From positions 8,537 to 72,536 of the forward strand of contig CAZRGV010000011.1 in NCBI GenBank assembly GCA_964599655.1: a stretch of DNA of 64,000 nt. The letters are read 5' to 3'. The DNA comes from CAZRGV01 sp964599655 (GTDB taxonomy: Bacteria > Planctomycetota > Planctomycetia > Isosphaerales > Isosphaeraceae). The notes under the pieces were generated by a model. It searched no databases and was not told where the DNA came from. It saw nothing but the letters and a program-made list of their open reading frames with translations. Below, in pieces: positions 34,688 to 43,233 of the stretch; position 1 is the first letter of the stretch, and every line of letters starts with the position of its first letter. Position numbers and translations under genes: made by a program.

Positions 34688-36160
34688 TCATATCATCTCG
34701 GCGAGTCTGGCCTCGAGTAGCTCGCCCACGAGCTGCGGATCGGCCTTGCCGCCGGTCTGCTTCATGACTTGGCCCCGGAGGAATCCCTTGACGGCCTCGG
34801 GCTTCTTCTTACCCCCCTTGAGGTCCTCAAGCGCTTTGGGGTTGGAAGCCAGTGCGGCCTCGATCGCTTGGGTGATCACATCGCGGTCGGCAACCATGCC
34901 GTAGCCACCTGCCTTGATGACCGACTCGGCCGGCTCACCCGTGGCAATCATCTTCTCCAGGACTTCGCGTCCCTGGTTGGTGTTCAGCTCCCGGCGATGA
35001 ACTCGGTTGATCAGGTCGGCGAGATCCTTAGGATGGATTGGGAACTCCGCCAGGGAGATCTTCCGCTCCTTCGCCACCCGCAGGATGTCCTGCTGGATCC
35101 AGTTGCTGGCCAGCTTGTATTCCCCGGTCGCTAGGGCCACTTCCTCGTAGTAGTCGGCGACTTCCTGCCCCTGCTCGACCAGCACGTTGGCGTCGTAAGG
35201 CGAGAGGCCGTGGTCCGTCTCGAAACGATGGCGACGCTGGCTGGGGAGCTCACCGATGGACGCCCTGATCCGTTCGATCCAGGCATCATCGACGACGACG
35301 GGGACGAGGTCGGGTTCGGGGAAGTAGCGGTAGTCGGCCGCCGTTTCCTTCTGGCGCTGAGGCTTGGTCACTTCCTCGTCATCGTTCCAGCCGCGCGTTT
35401 CCTTGGGAGCGTCCTTGATGGTCAGCCCGTCCTCCAACCATTTCTTGTATTGCCTCACTGCTTCGAAATTCAGCGCCTTTTCCACAGCCCGGAAACTGTT
35501 CAGATTCTTAATCTCGACAATCGGCGTGGCGATGGTTTTGCCATCTTTCTCGATGTGCAGGTTGATGTTCGCGTCGCAACGGAGCGAGCCTTCCTGCATC
35601 TCGCAGTCGGAGACGCCCAGGTATCGGAGGGTCAATCGTAGCTCTTCGAGGCACCCTTTGGCATCCGCGGCACTCCGAAGATCGGGCTCGGTCACGATCT
35701 CGAGCAGTGGGATACCCGCTCGGTTGAGGTCGACCTCCGAGACGCCTCCCGCGCCGTGAGTCAGCTTGCCCGTGTCCTCCTCGAGGTGGACGCGGGTCAG
35801 GCGGCAGCGGCTGCCGCCCGAACCATCCTTGCGAACGGGCACTTCGAGCCAGCCGCCTCGGCTGAACGGCAAGTCGTACTGGCTGATCTGATAGTTCTTG
35901 GGGAGATCGGGATAGTAATAGTTCTTGCGATCCCACTTGGTGAACCGCGCGATGTCGGCGTTCAGGGCCACGGCGGTCTTGAGCGCCAACTCGAACGCCT
36001 TGCGGTTCATCACTGGCAGAGTTCCGGGCATGCCCAGCGAGACGGGGTCGGTCTGCGTGTTCGGGGGGAGCCCGAACTTCGTGCCACAGGACGAGAACAT
36101 CTTGCTCTCGGTCAGGAGCTGAACGTGGACTTCAAGGCCGATGACGATGGTGTAATCCAT
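34688..36160 (-). CDS. gatB: Asp-tRNA(Asn)/Glu-tRNA(Gln) amidotransferase subunit B
   Basis: 490 residues, normal GatB length. It starts MDYTIVIGLEVHVQLLTESK and has 'SLGMPGTLPVMNRKAFELA', 'KNYYYPDLPKNYQISQYD', 'RLTRVHLEEDTGKLTH', 'RCDANINLHIE', a helical domain and the C-terminal YqeY-like tRNA-binding domain ending in 'GELLEARLAEMI'. GatB binds the misacylated tRNA and activates the side chain with ATP. It is the last gene of a gatC-gatA-small ORF-gatB cluster on this strand. The organism therefore makes Gln-tRNA and/or Asn-tRNA indirectly. Confidence 0.97.
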   Translation of the reverse strand: MDYTIVIGLEVHVQLLTESKMFSSCGTKFGLPPNTQTDPVSLGMPGTLPVMNRKAFELALKTAVALNADIARFTKWDRKNYYYPDLPKNYQISQYDLPFSRGGWLEVPVRKDGSGGSRCRLTRVHLEEDTGKLTHGAGGVSEVDLNRAGIPLLEIVTEPDLRSAADAKGCLEELRLTLRYLGVSDCEMQEGSLRCDANINLHIEKDGKTIATPIVEIKNLNSFRAVEKALNFEAVRQYKKWLEDGLTIKDAPKETRGWNDDEEVTKPQRQKETAADYRYFPEPDLVPVVVDDAWIERIRASIGELPSQRRHRFETDHGLSPYDANVLVEQGQEVADYYEEVALATGEYKLASNWIQQDILRVAKERKISLAEFPIHPKDLADLINRVHRRELNTNQGREVLEKMIATGEPAESVIKAGGYGMVADRDVITQAIEAALASNPKALEDLKGGKKKPEAVKGFLRGQVMKQTGGKADPQLVGELLEARLAEMI

Positions 36161-36270
36161 GTGACACGTAGTCCCGTCAAGAATCTGTCGACAGCCGATC
36201 GCGGTTCATTATGGTTTGAAAACTTGAATCGTGATCTCGAATCCCCGATCCGCGCGCCCGGAATCTAGAG

Positions 36271-36486
36271 CTAGGTCTCCCCTCGCAGGGCGTGAAGCTT
36301 GTCCAAAAGTCCGCGAATCACGGCTTCCTCGTGCTGTACCTGATCACGAAAATCGGGCGTATGGGTTCGATGAACCTCGACGCGCGTCTCTCCGAGCGAG
36401 CGGCTCAGGAGATTGGTCAGAAGAGCGATCTCCTCGAGGGTCACGGTCAGGCTATGCAAAGTCGATTGCTCGGGATTAACGGACAT
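36271..36486 (-). CDS. small ORF between gatA and gatB
   Basis: 71 residues starting at the ATG at 36486. Sequence is charged and helical ('LTVTLEEIALLTNLLSRSLG', 'DFRDQVQHEEAVIRGLLDKL'), without membrane segments or Cys. It sits 54 bases after gatA and 110 bases before gatB in the same direction. I do not recognise a family. The open frame extends upstream into gatA but only this part is in a plausible coding position. Confidence 0.6.
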   Translation of the reverse strand: MSVNPEQSTLHSLTVTLEEIALLTNLLSRSLGETRVEVHRTHTPDFRDQVQHEEAVIRGLLDKLHALRGET

Positions 36487-36539
36487 CGACGTCCTCACGA
36501 TCAACGAGGGGGGGAAAGTTAACCGGCCGTAACCGGTCG

Positions 36540-38033
36540 TCAATCGAGCTTCGGCCTCCGCAAATGCCAGTCGGTCTCGCGCTCGAAGACGCGGGCGGTG
36601 CGGAGCAGGTTTTCCTCGGCGAACGCCGGGGCGAGCAGTTGCAGGCCGATCGGCAGGCCCGACGTCGTCAGGCCGCACGGGATGCTGAGCCCTGGGATAC
36701 CGGCCAGGTTCGCCGTAATCGTGTAGATATCCGACAGGTACATGGACAAGGGGTCCGACACCCTTTCGCCCAGGCGGAACGCCGCTGTGGGGGAGGTCGG
36801 GCCGATCAGGACGTCGACCTCGTGGAAGGCGGAGTCGAAGTCATTGCGGATCAGGCGGCGGACCTTGAGGGCTTGGTTGTAGTACTGGTCGGCATAACCG
36901 GCCGAGAGGGCGAAGGTACCCAGCATAACGCGACGCTTGACCTCGGCACCAAAGCCCTCGGCACGGCTAGCCATCATCATCAGGACGAGGGGAGGCAGGT
37001 CCTTCTCGTCCGGCCCCTGGGGCGTGAAGTCCTCCGCGCGATGGCCGTAGATGGTTCCGTCGTAGCGGGCGAGGTTGCTGGAGCACTCGGCGGGGGCCAC
37101 GAGGTAGTAAGCCGGCACGCCGTATTTCGAGTGCGGCAGAGAGACCTCCTTGACCGTCGCGCCCGCCTTCTCGTAGACCTTCACCGCCTCGCGAACCGCG
37201 GCCTCGACCTCGGAATCCAGACCCTCGCCGAAGAACTCTCGGACCAGGCCGATCCGGAGCCGCTCGGGAGGGGTGTCGAGGCTGGCCAGGTAGTCGGGCA
37301 CCGGGGTGTTGACGCTGGTCGAGTCCATCGGGTCGTGCCCCGCGATGACCTTCAGCAGCAAGCCGGTGTCGGCCAGGTCATGCGAGAACGGGCCGATCTG
37401 ATCGAGCGAACTGGCGAAGGCGATCAGGCCGTAACGGCTAACCCGTCCGTAGGTAGGCTTCATACCAACGATGCCACATAGAGAGGCTGGCTGGCGGATC
37501 GAGCCGCCGGTATCGGAGCCGAGGGAGATCGGCGCGAGGTCGGCCGCGACGGCCGCCGCCGACCCACCCGACGACCCGCCAGGGATCCGCTCGCGGTCCC
37601 AGGGGTTGCGAGTCGGGCCGAAATAGCTGTTCTCGGTGGATGAGCCCATGGCAAACTCATCCATGTTCGTCTTGCCGATCAGAAGCGCGTCGGCCGCGCG
37701 AAGCTTGGTGACGACCGTCGCGTCGTACGGGGGACGGAAGTTCTCAAGCATCCGGCTGCCGCAGGTGGTTGGCTCGCCGATCGTGCAAAGGACGTCTTTA
37801 ATGGCCACGGGTACGCCGGCCAGAAGACCGAGCGGTTCCCCTTTTCGACGTTTTTCGTCGATGCCTCGAGCCTGAGCCAGTACCGCCTCGGGATCGCGGT
37901 GGAGGAAGACATTGAGGGTGGCGTTCAGACGATCGGCCCGGTCGAGGTAGGAGCGGGCCACCTCCTCGGCCGATATAGCCCCCGAGTTCAACTGGTCGAG
38001 CAGTTCGCAGGCCGTAACGTGAGTCGGATCCAT
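36540..38033 (-). CDS. gatA: Asp-tRNA(Asn)/Glu-tRNA(Gln) amidotransferase subunit A
   Basis: 497 residues from the ATG at 38033. Amidase-signature enzyme: catalytic Lys in 'AGVPVAIKDVLCTIGEPT', the Ser-cis-Ser motif in 'PGGSSGGSAAAVAADLAP' and 'SLGSDTGGSIRQPASLCG'. It releases ammonia from glutamine and passes it to GatB. An alternative start 25 codons upstream is unlikely because that sequence is Pro/Ser-rich and not in the family. It lies 149 bases after gatC. Confidence 0.97.
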   Translation of the reverse strand: MDPTHVTACELLDQLNSGAISAEEVARSYLDRADRLNATLNVFLHRDPEAVLAQARGIDEKRRKGEPLGLLAGVPVAIKDVLCTIGEPTTCGSRMLENFRPPYDATVVTKLRAADALLIGKTNMDEFAMGSSTENSYFGPTRNPWDRERIPGGSSGGSAAAVAADLAPISLGSDTGGSIRQPASLCGIVGMKPTYGRVSRYGLIAFASSLDQIGPFSHDLADTGLLLKVIAGHDPMDSTSVNTPVPDYLASLDTPPERLRIGLVREFFGEGLDSEVEAAVREAVKVYEKAGATVKEVSLPHSKYGVPAYYLVAPAECSSNLARYDGTIYGHRAEDFTPQGPDEKDLPPLVLMMMASRAEGFGAEVKRRVMLGTFALSAGYADQYYNQALKVRRLIRNDFDSAFHEVDVLIGPTSPTAAFRLGERVSDPLSMYLSDIYTITANLAGIPGLSIPCGLTTSGLPIGLQLLAPAFAEENLLRTARVFERETDWHLRRPKLD

Positions 38034-38182
38034 CGAGTCAATCCAGGGGAGTCTCGGGGAATCGGGTGACGATAAAGCGTGGGCCATAACCCTGGGCAGT
38101 TCACCCATTGGCTCGGTTGACGATAACCCTTGGCCAGCGAAGCCGGCCTAATCGCCAGGTTGAACAATTCGAGCCAAGCCGA

Positions 38183-38470
38183 TCACTCAAGGACAGCCGG
38201 AACCAAAAAGCTCTCCTCGTTATGATCCGGAGCATTGGCCAGGGCAGACTCGCGACGTAGGCTCGGTCCTTGAACGTCATCGCGAAAGACGTTGCGGACC
38301 TCTACGCCGTGCGCCAGGGGCTCGACGTCCCTGGTATCGAGCTGCTGAAGCTGGGCCACGAAGTCGACGATCGTATTGAGTTGCCCGGTAAAGGTTTCCA
38401 GCTCCTGGGGCGTCAACCGGAGGCGTGCCAGGAGCGCAACCTTGGCAACTTCATCTCTCGACAGTGACAT
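38183..38470 (-). CDS. gatC: Asp-tRNA(Asn)/Glu-tRNA(Gln) amidotransferase subunit C
   Basis: 95 residues from the ATG at 38470. GatC pattern: 'MSLSRDEVAKVALLARLRLT', 'LNTIVDFVAQLQQLDTRDVE', 'LREDxx'-like 'VFRDDVQGPSLRRESALANA' and the C-terminal 'FLVPAVLE'. It wraps around and stabilises GatA-GatB. First gene of the gat cluster; the 288 bases upstream, shared with divergent glmU, hold its promoter. Confidence 0.95.
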   Translation of the reverse strand: MSLSRDEVAKVALLARLRLTPQELETFTGQLNTIVDFVAQLQQLDTRDVEPLAHGVEVRNVFRDDVQGPSLRRESALANAPDHNEESFLVPAVLE

Positions 38471-38758
38471 CGGCGAACCGTCCTCTCCCTCGTCCAGCGT
38501 TGATACGAGCCCAGGGTGAACTCGCGTGCGACCGGCAATCCTAATTCTTTGATGCAACTCCCCAGAAGGTGGATCAACCGATCTCGGGAAGCGACAGCCA
38601 GTCTGCCACATCAGGCCGGGGGGTTCAAGCCGCGCGGGCTCGTCCCCGCCGTCGTTTGACGATGGTCAGTCGCAATTCTAAGATAGCGCCTAGCCTGACG
38701 GCACCTCGGCGCCGTCAGGCCTCCGTGGGATGTCCGTGTTTCCTCAAGGTACGCGAGC

Positions 38759-40024
38759 ATGCAAGGTCCGGTTGCGATCATTCTGGCTGCCGGGCACGGC
38801 AAACGGATGAAGTCGGAGAAAGCCAAAGTTCTCCACGAAGTCTGCGGACGGCCGATGATTTCCTACGTCGTCGAGGCGGCGCGAGCAGCCGGAGCCCGGA
38901 CGATTATTGTGGTGGTCGGCTTCGCGGCCGATCAAGTTCGAGCGGCTCTGGCCGATGACCCCGACGTCCTCTTCGCCGAGCAGACCGAGCAACTGGGCAC
39001 TGGTCACGCTGTGAAATGCTGCCGACAGGTGCTCGAAGGATATCAGGGACCGGCGCTCGTGCTCGTCGGTGACGAACCCCTGCTCCGTCCCGAACCGCTG
39101 GCGGACCTACTCACCCTGCAGCACGAGGAACACGCGGCCTGCTTGATGGGTACGGCCGTAGTGCCTGATCCCACGGGCTTCGGCCGCATCCTTCGAGACA
39201 GCGCGGGCCGTTTCCTCAGGATCGTCGAACAGCGCGACTGCACCCGCGAGGAAGCCTCAATCGATGAGGTCAACCCAAGCTGCTACGTCTTCGAACTGCC
39301 AACCCTATGGGAGGCCCTCGACCGGCTCAACACGGGCAACGCACAGGGTGAGTATTACCTGACCGATGCGCCCGCCCTTCTCCAGGACATGGGCCAGATC
39401 GTGCGAGCGCTTCCCGTTCTTCATCCCGACGACATTCTTGGGGTCAACACCCGACAGCATCTCGCGCAAGCACACGCACTCATGCAAGGCCGGATTCTCG
39501 ACCGCCTCATGACCGACGGCGTGAGCATCGTCGATCCCAGGAACACCTACATTGATGGCCGAGCCCGGATCGGCCCTGACACGATTGTCTTTCCGTACAC
39601 AGTGATCTCCGGCGTAGTCCACATTGGCCGGAACTGTCGCGTTGGACCGTTTGCCCATCTTCGTGATGGGACCGTTCTGGAAGACAATGTGGAGGTCGGG
39701 GCGTTCGTCGAGGTCTCGAAGAGTCGGCTGGAAACGGCATCGATCGCGCGTCACTTAGCATATCTTGGCAACGCAGAGGTGGGTCCTAGGGTCACGATTG
39801 GGGCCGGCGCGATCACTGCGAACTTCGACGGACGGGTCAAGAGCACCACGCGGATCGGTCGCAATGCCTTTGTTGGCTCCGGCGCAATCCTGATCGCCCC
39901 GGTCACCGTCGGCGAGCGAGCCGTTATCGGCGCCGGGGCAGTGGTGACCAAAGGACGCGAAGTCGCTCCTGGCCAAACGGTTGTGGGAGTCCCAGCCAAG
40001 CCGAGAACCAACGGCTCGACCTGA
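38759..40024 (+). CDS. glmU: bifunctional GlmU-type UDP-GlcNAc pyrophosphorylase / glucosamine-1-phosphate acetyltransferase
   Basis: 421 residues, slightly shorter than the usual ~455. N-terminal nucleotidyltransferase: 'VAIILAAGHGKRMKSEKAKV', 'EQTEQLGTGHAVKCC', 'LVLVGDEPLL', 'VNPSCYVFELPTLWEAL', 'GEYYLTDAPALL'. C-terminal left-handed beta-helix with hexapeptide repeats ('YIDGRARIGPDTIVFP', 'ARHLAYLGNAEVGPRV', 'TIGAGAITANFDGRVKSTT') that carries the acetyltransferase site; the catalytic His (family HxxYxG) is in 'RHLAYLG'. It makes UDP-GlcNAc for peptidoglycan and lipid A. The tail normally seen after the beta-helix is short. Confidence 0.9.
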   Translation: MQGPVAIILAAGHGKRMKSEKAKVLHEVCGRPMISYVVEAARAAGARTIIVVVGFAADQVRAALADDPDVLFAEQTEQLGTGHAVKCCRQVLEGYQGPALVLVGDEPLLRPEPLADLLTLQHEEHAACLMGTAVVPDPTGFGRILRDSAGRFLRIVEQRDCTREEASIDEVNPSCYVFELPTLWEALDRLNTGNAQGEYYLTDAPALLQDMGQIVRALPVLHPDDILGVNTRQHLAQAHALMQGRILDRLMTDGVSIVDPRNTYIDGRARIGPDTIVFPYTVISGVVHIGRNCRVGPFAHLRDGTVLEDNVEVGAFVEVSKSRLETASIARHLAYLGNAEVGPRVTIGAGAITANFDGRVKSTTRIGRNAFVGSGAILIAPVTVGERAVIGAGAVVTKGREVAPGQTVVGVPAKPRTNGST

Positions 40025-40066
40025 TTGCTGGCCGAAGACAAGATCGTGCCGGTACAACGTCTTTTC

Positions 40067-40765
40067 CTACAAGAACTTCCATTCGCCTGTCGCCAGGACG
40101 TAGAGTCCGAGGCCCAGGTTCGCGACAGCGTGGCTCACGAGGCAGGTTGTCAGACTGCGCGACCAGGCGAGCAGTGCAGCCCAAAGCAGACCCGTCAGCA
40201 ACCCGGGTAGCCATTCCGGGTGCTCCAGACCGAAAAGGACCGAGGTGACTGCGACCGCGAAGGGGGTGACTCGACCGATGGGTACCCGAGTGAAGGCCGG
40301 GTCAATCAACCATCGCATCAGGAACGACCGCCAGAAGAGCTCTTCGATGAGAGGGACGAGAGCCGCGAGCCCAACGAAGCGAACGGCGAGAAAGCCAATC
40401 CGGCCGATCGGCGATGGAATCAAGCCGGGGTCGAAAGCCGTCCGAGCGCCGAGGAATGAAAACCGGGGGTAGTAGGGGTCAAGTCCGACCCAGAACACCG
40501 TCACGATGACACCAAGCCCCGCACTGACCGCCAGTCTCGTCCAGCCGGGCGAGGGCGTCAAATCCCGCCAAGTCGATCGGCAGGCCCAGGCCACCGCCGC
40601 CACCAACGCAACCTTGACGGAATAGGCCAACGGATACCAGGTCGGATGTGGAGTCTCTTCCCTCGTCACGGCGAATCCTTCCACGGGCGTCAACACCAAG
40701 AAAGCCGCAAACGGAGCCACATAGGTTATCCAGGGACTTGAGGAAAAGTCGATCGGATTCTTCAT
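40067..40765 (-). CDS. CPBP-family intramembrane glutamic endopeptidase
   Basis: 232 residues with about six to eight membrane segments. The Rce1-type active site appears as 'LIEELFWRSFLMRWL' (EExxxR), then 'VLFGLEHPEWLPGLLTG' (FxxxH) and 'CLVSHAVANLGLGLYVLA' (HxxxN). The N-terminus 'MKNPIDFSSSPWITYVAPFA' resembles the CAAX-protease-related proteins linked to exosortase systems, but no exosortase gene lies in the window. It is convergent with glmU. Physiological substrate unknown. Confidence 0.85.
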   Translation of the reverse strand: MKNPIDFSSSPWITYVAPFAAFLVLTPVEGFAVTREETPHPTWYPLAYSVKVALVAAVAWACRSTWRDLTPSPGWTRLAVSAGLGVIVTVFWVGLDPYYPRFSFLGARTAFDPGLIPSPIGRIGFLAVRFVGLAALVPLIEELFWRSFLMRWLIDPAFTRVPIGRVTPFAVAVTSVLFGLEHPEWLPGLLTGLLWAALLAWSRSLTTCLVSHAVANLGLGLYVLATGEWKFL

Positions 40766-40875
40766 TCGGTCGGACTCATTTCAAGGGAAAGTTAAGAGAC
40801 GGGAGCAAGGCCTCTTCAGTCTAGCCGCGGAATGACGGCGTCGGAAGAAAGAAACCGCGTCTCAGACGGTTAGAG

Positions 40876-40901
40876 CTAAGTTCGTGTTTCGCAGATCTGG
40901 C
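40876..40901. repeat. left terminal inverted repeat of the IS4/IS701-like element
   Basis: 26 bases beginning CTAAGTTCGTGTTTCGC and ending TCTGGC; pairs with 42503-42528 with four mismatches. Confidence 0.85.
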
Positions 40902-40995
40902 ACACGGACGATGAACACATCGCCCACACTCGATGGAGCGTTTCCGAGGCTCATCGACGGTCTCATCGGCGGCGATCGCTGCAGCAGGACATCGA

Positions 40996-42401
40996 TCAGG
41001 CCGCGCGGCTGACGAACTCGATAAGCTGTGCAAGCGGGGTTTCTTGCCCCTCCCTCTTCCAATCCACACCCGCGAATTGACCGCGCCAGCTCTCCCGCCG
41101 AAGCGCCCTCAGGATGTCCGCGTACGACGGCTCCTCCTTCCCCGGATACCACGGACGATCCGGCAATGACAGCGACCGATGCCCATCTCGGTCAAACCAG
41201 ACCCGAGTCAGCCCGTACAGCGCCAGCCCCAAAGGCGCCATCCGCTCGACCGCTTTCGGCGCGTGGTTGGCCGGGTCCTTCAGGCTCATCATCTGCTTGA
41301 CGTTCTGGTGCATGACCTCCACGCTCCAGCGCGCCGCGTAGTGCGACAGGATCGTCCCTGCGACCCAGTCCAGCCGCGTGCAGTAGTACTTCGGGTCGGG
41401 GCGGCCTCCCTCGGTGTCCTGGACCAGGACGATCACCAGGAGTCGGTCCTTGCCCGCCTTGTAATACAGGGCCTGCATCGTCTTGCCCCGGAGCGTCGCG
41501 TGCAGGCTGTAATAGTCGAATCCCAACTCCTCCCAGGGCTTCGTCGCGTCGGCAGCCCATTCGGCCATCGAGGGCAACAGCGCCCCCTTCTTGCGCAGCG
41601 CCCCTTTCTGCTTCAGCCGCGGCGGTGGCCCCGGCTCGTACAGCGCCGCAGTGGAGGCCACCCGGCTGATCAGATCGGCGTTCTCGGGCAGGTGCCGGAG
41701 CACGCTCTTGCCGCCGTAGGCGCTGTCGCCGCTGACGAGGATCTCCCGCGCGGAGAACCACCCCGCGAATTGTCGGATCAACTCCACGGCCAGCTTGGGG
41801 CGCGTGCGATGGTTGGGGGCGGCCGGCTTCTTCTTGACCCTCCTACCCTCGCCTTTGGCGTCCCCTCGCCTTTGGCGTCGGCCTGCCGCTTCTTGCCCTT
41901 GGCCAATCCCTGGCGATTGCGGTCCAGCCGCATGCCGATCGGCAGGGCCCAGACCTTGGTTGGGGACCACGGCGGCTTGGAGATCTGCAGCGAGAGGATC
42001 ACCCAGTCGTGCCCCCAACTGACGTGGGGCCGACTGCGGATGAAGTTCAGCGGGTCGTGATGCATCCCGGTGCCGAAGATGGTCAACCCCCGCCTGCGGC
42101 AGAAGGTGTCGTCGACGCCCAAGGCGATCGTCCCCTCGGGGAAGAACGTCCGGGGCGCGTCGCGCGCCAGGGCCTCGTAGAGGTCGTCGATCGACCCGGC
42201 GGCATTGCTGAAGAAGCGGTGGTATCGGCTGTGGTGCCAGGGATGGACGGCGCCGGCGGACTGGATCAGCTCGGTGACGTAGCGATGTCGGAAGGAGAGG
42301 CACAATCCGGTGGCGATCGTGAGGAAGGCGACGAAGAAGGGTCCGGTGCAGACCGAGCGGAACTGGCGAAGGAGTGAGCGGAACGAGGGGGTAAGCTGCA
42401 T
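40996..42401 (-). pseudogene. DDE transposase broken by a 17-bp tandem duplication
   Basis: The N-terminal part starts at the ATG at 42401 (MQLTPSFRSLLRQFRSV) and reads through 'TIALGVDDTFCRRRGLTIFG' (first Asp) to 'GLAKGKKRQADAKGEG'. The C-terminal part is in another frame: 'AREILVSGDSAYGGKSVLR' (second Asp), 'YYSLHATLRGKTMQALYY', 'AARWSVEVMHQNVKQMMSL' (Glu) to the stop at 40996. A 17-bp exact tandem duplication at 41846-41879 separates the frames; removing one copy restores one continuous frame of ~462 codons with the joint ...GEGRRVKKKP.... The DDE layout and W-S-V-E motif fit IS4/IS701-type transposases. As it stands the gene is inactive unless ribosomes shift. Confidence 0.88.
41846..41879. 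repeat. exact 17-bp tandem duplication inside the transposase gene
   Basis: CCCTCGCCTTTGGCGTC occurs at 41846-41862 and again directly at 41863-41879. Seventeen is not a multiple of three, and it moves the minus-strand frame from the N-terminal to the C-terminal transposase frame. Confidence 0.97.
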
Positions 42402-42502
42402 GTGCGGCCTCCTTAGTGGCGCGGGACCCTGGTTGTTGTGCAACTCTCGGGATACACCCGTCACCCAAGGAGGACGCGATAGAATTCACTTATTCACCCC
42501 TC

Positions 42503-42528
42503 GCCAGAAGTGCGAAACCCGAACTAAG
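42503..42528. repeat. right terminal inverted repeat of the IS4/IS701-like element
   Basis: 26 bases beginning GCCAGAAGTGCGAAACCC and ending ACTAAG; inverse of 40876-40901 with four mismatches. Confidence 0.85.
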
Positions 42529-42892
42529 GCGTGGTGATTCCACACCTGAAACGTCAACCAGAGCCCGCCTGTTTGGCCCTAAAGAAATAATCCGGGCTAG
42601 GCTCGTGGCCCTTCTCCGAGGCAGCCCTTCCAGGAGCCACCAGGCCACGATCACGGGCCCCTGGGCCGGGACACCGACCAGCCCGAACGTCGTTGCCCAG
42701 GCCGCTGCCGTCGATGGCGTAAACCGGCCCTTGGGCAAGTTGGCGGTGATCCAGGGCCGCGATGCCCGCCCTGTGGACCCGCGCCAGGCGGCCATGTCGG
42801 CCCGCTGGAAAGCATCGTGCCAAGTGTCGGGGTGACACCAGCCGGGAAGGAAGGGCACGCCGCGAACGTCCCGAACAGGGACACCGTGTTGT
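42529..42892 (-). pseudogene. degenerate transposase remnant
   Basis: On the minus strand pieces of one transposase lie in two alternating frames: 'TWHDAFQRADMAAWRG' and 'ITANLPKG' in one, 'PVYAIDGSGLGND' in the other, then 'QGPVIVAWWLLEG' in the first and 'SEKGHEP' in the second. The IDGSGLG block looks like the first Asp motif of a DDE transposase. The 5' end is missing where the IS3 element begins at 42893, and the 3' part stops at the IS4/IS701-like element. It is a fossil trapped between two insertions. Confidence 0.7.
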
Positions 42893-42918
42893 TGACCTTC
42901 CCCACGGATAGTGGGCGC
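42893..42918. repeat. left terminal inverted repeat of the IS3-family element
   Basis: 26 bases starting TGACCTTCCCCACGG and ending GTGGGCGC; matches the inverse of 44105-44130 at 23 of 26 positions. Confidence 0.9.
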
Positions 42919-42959
42919 CTCGAAGGGCTGGCGTAATGCTGGTCCAGGAGGAATCGCCC

Positions 42960-43233
42960 ATGGCCCGTCGGTCGTTCACGCTGGAATACGAGATCTCGGC
43001 CGCCAAACTTGTCCGCGCGCAGGGATACTCGGTCGTCCAGGCCGCACAAAGCCTCGGCGTCGACCCCGCTCGGTCCGCGACTGGGTAGCGAAGTTCGTCC
43101 CGCCACCGGCCACGGCCCCCGCGGATGCCGAGCTGCGCCAGGAACGCGAGCGGCGCCTTGCCGAGAACAAGTAGTTGTTGATGGAGCGCGAAATTAAAAA
43201 AAAGGCGACGGCCTTCTTCGCAAGGGAGCAGTC
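42960..43233 (+). pseudogene. IS3-family OrfA, frameshifted and with a stop
   Basis: It begins at the ATG at 42960 with a helix-turn-helix start, 'MARRSFTLEYEISAAKLVRA' and 'GYSVVQAAQSLGVD', then loses frame near 43068. The other frame continues with 'RSVRDWVAKFVPP' and 'ELRQERERRLAENK', meets a TAG at 43172, and the same frame resumes with 'LLMEREIKKKATAFFAREQS'. Normal OrfA proteins run through this as ...AENKxLLMEREILKKAxAFFA. So the gene carries at least one indel and one nonsense change. OrfA supplies DNA binding to the OrfAB transposase. Confidence 0.85.
43196..43204 (+). promoter_or_regulatory. A8G slippery sequence for -1 frameshifting (orfA to orfB)
   Basis: Eight A followed by G at the end of orfA. 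The orfB frame is -1 relative to the orfA frame here, so slippage on A-AAA-AAG would join the two, as in other IS3 elements. Its effect is blocked by the upstream damage in orfA. Confidence 0.65.

Larger units (their letters stand above)
40876..42528. mobile_element. IS4/IS701-like insertion sequence (1653 bp) with 26-bp terminal inverted repeats
   Basis: The ends are CTAAGTTCGTGTTTCGCAGA... at 40876-40901 and the inverse of a nearly equal 26-mer at 42503-42528; 22 of 26 positions agree. Between them lies one transposase gene on the minus strand. No target-site duplication was found next to the ends, so the insertion is old or one end has moved. The element abuts a remnant of another transposase on its right side. 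Confidence 0.85.

Noticed and set aside
38034..38108. Upstream extension of gatA
   Set aside because: Pro/Ser-rich sequence not found in GatA proteins; the ATG at 38033 begins the conserved part.
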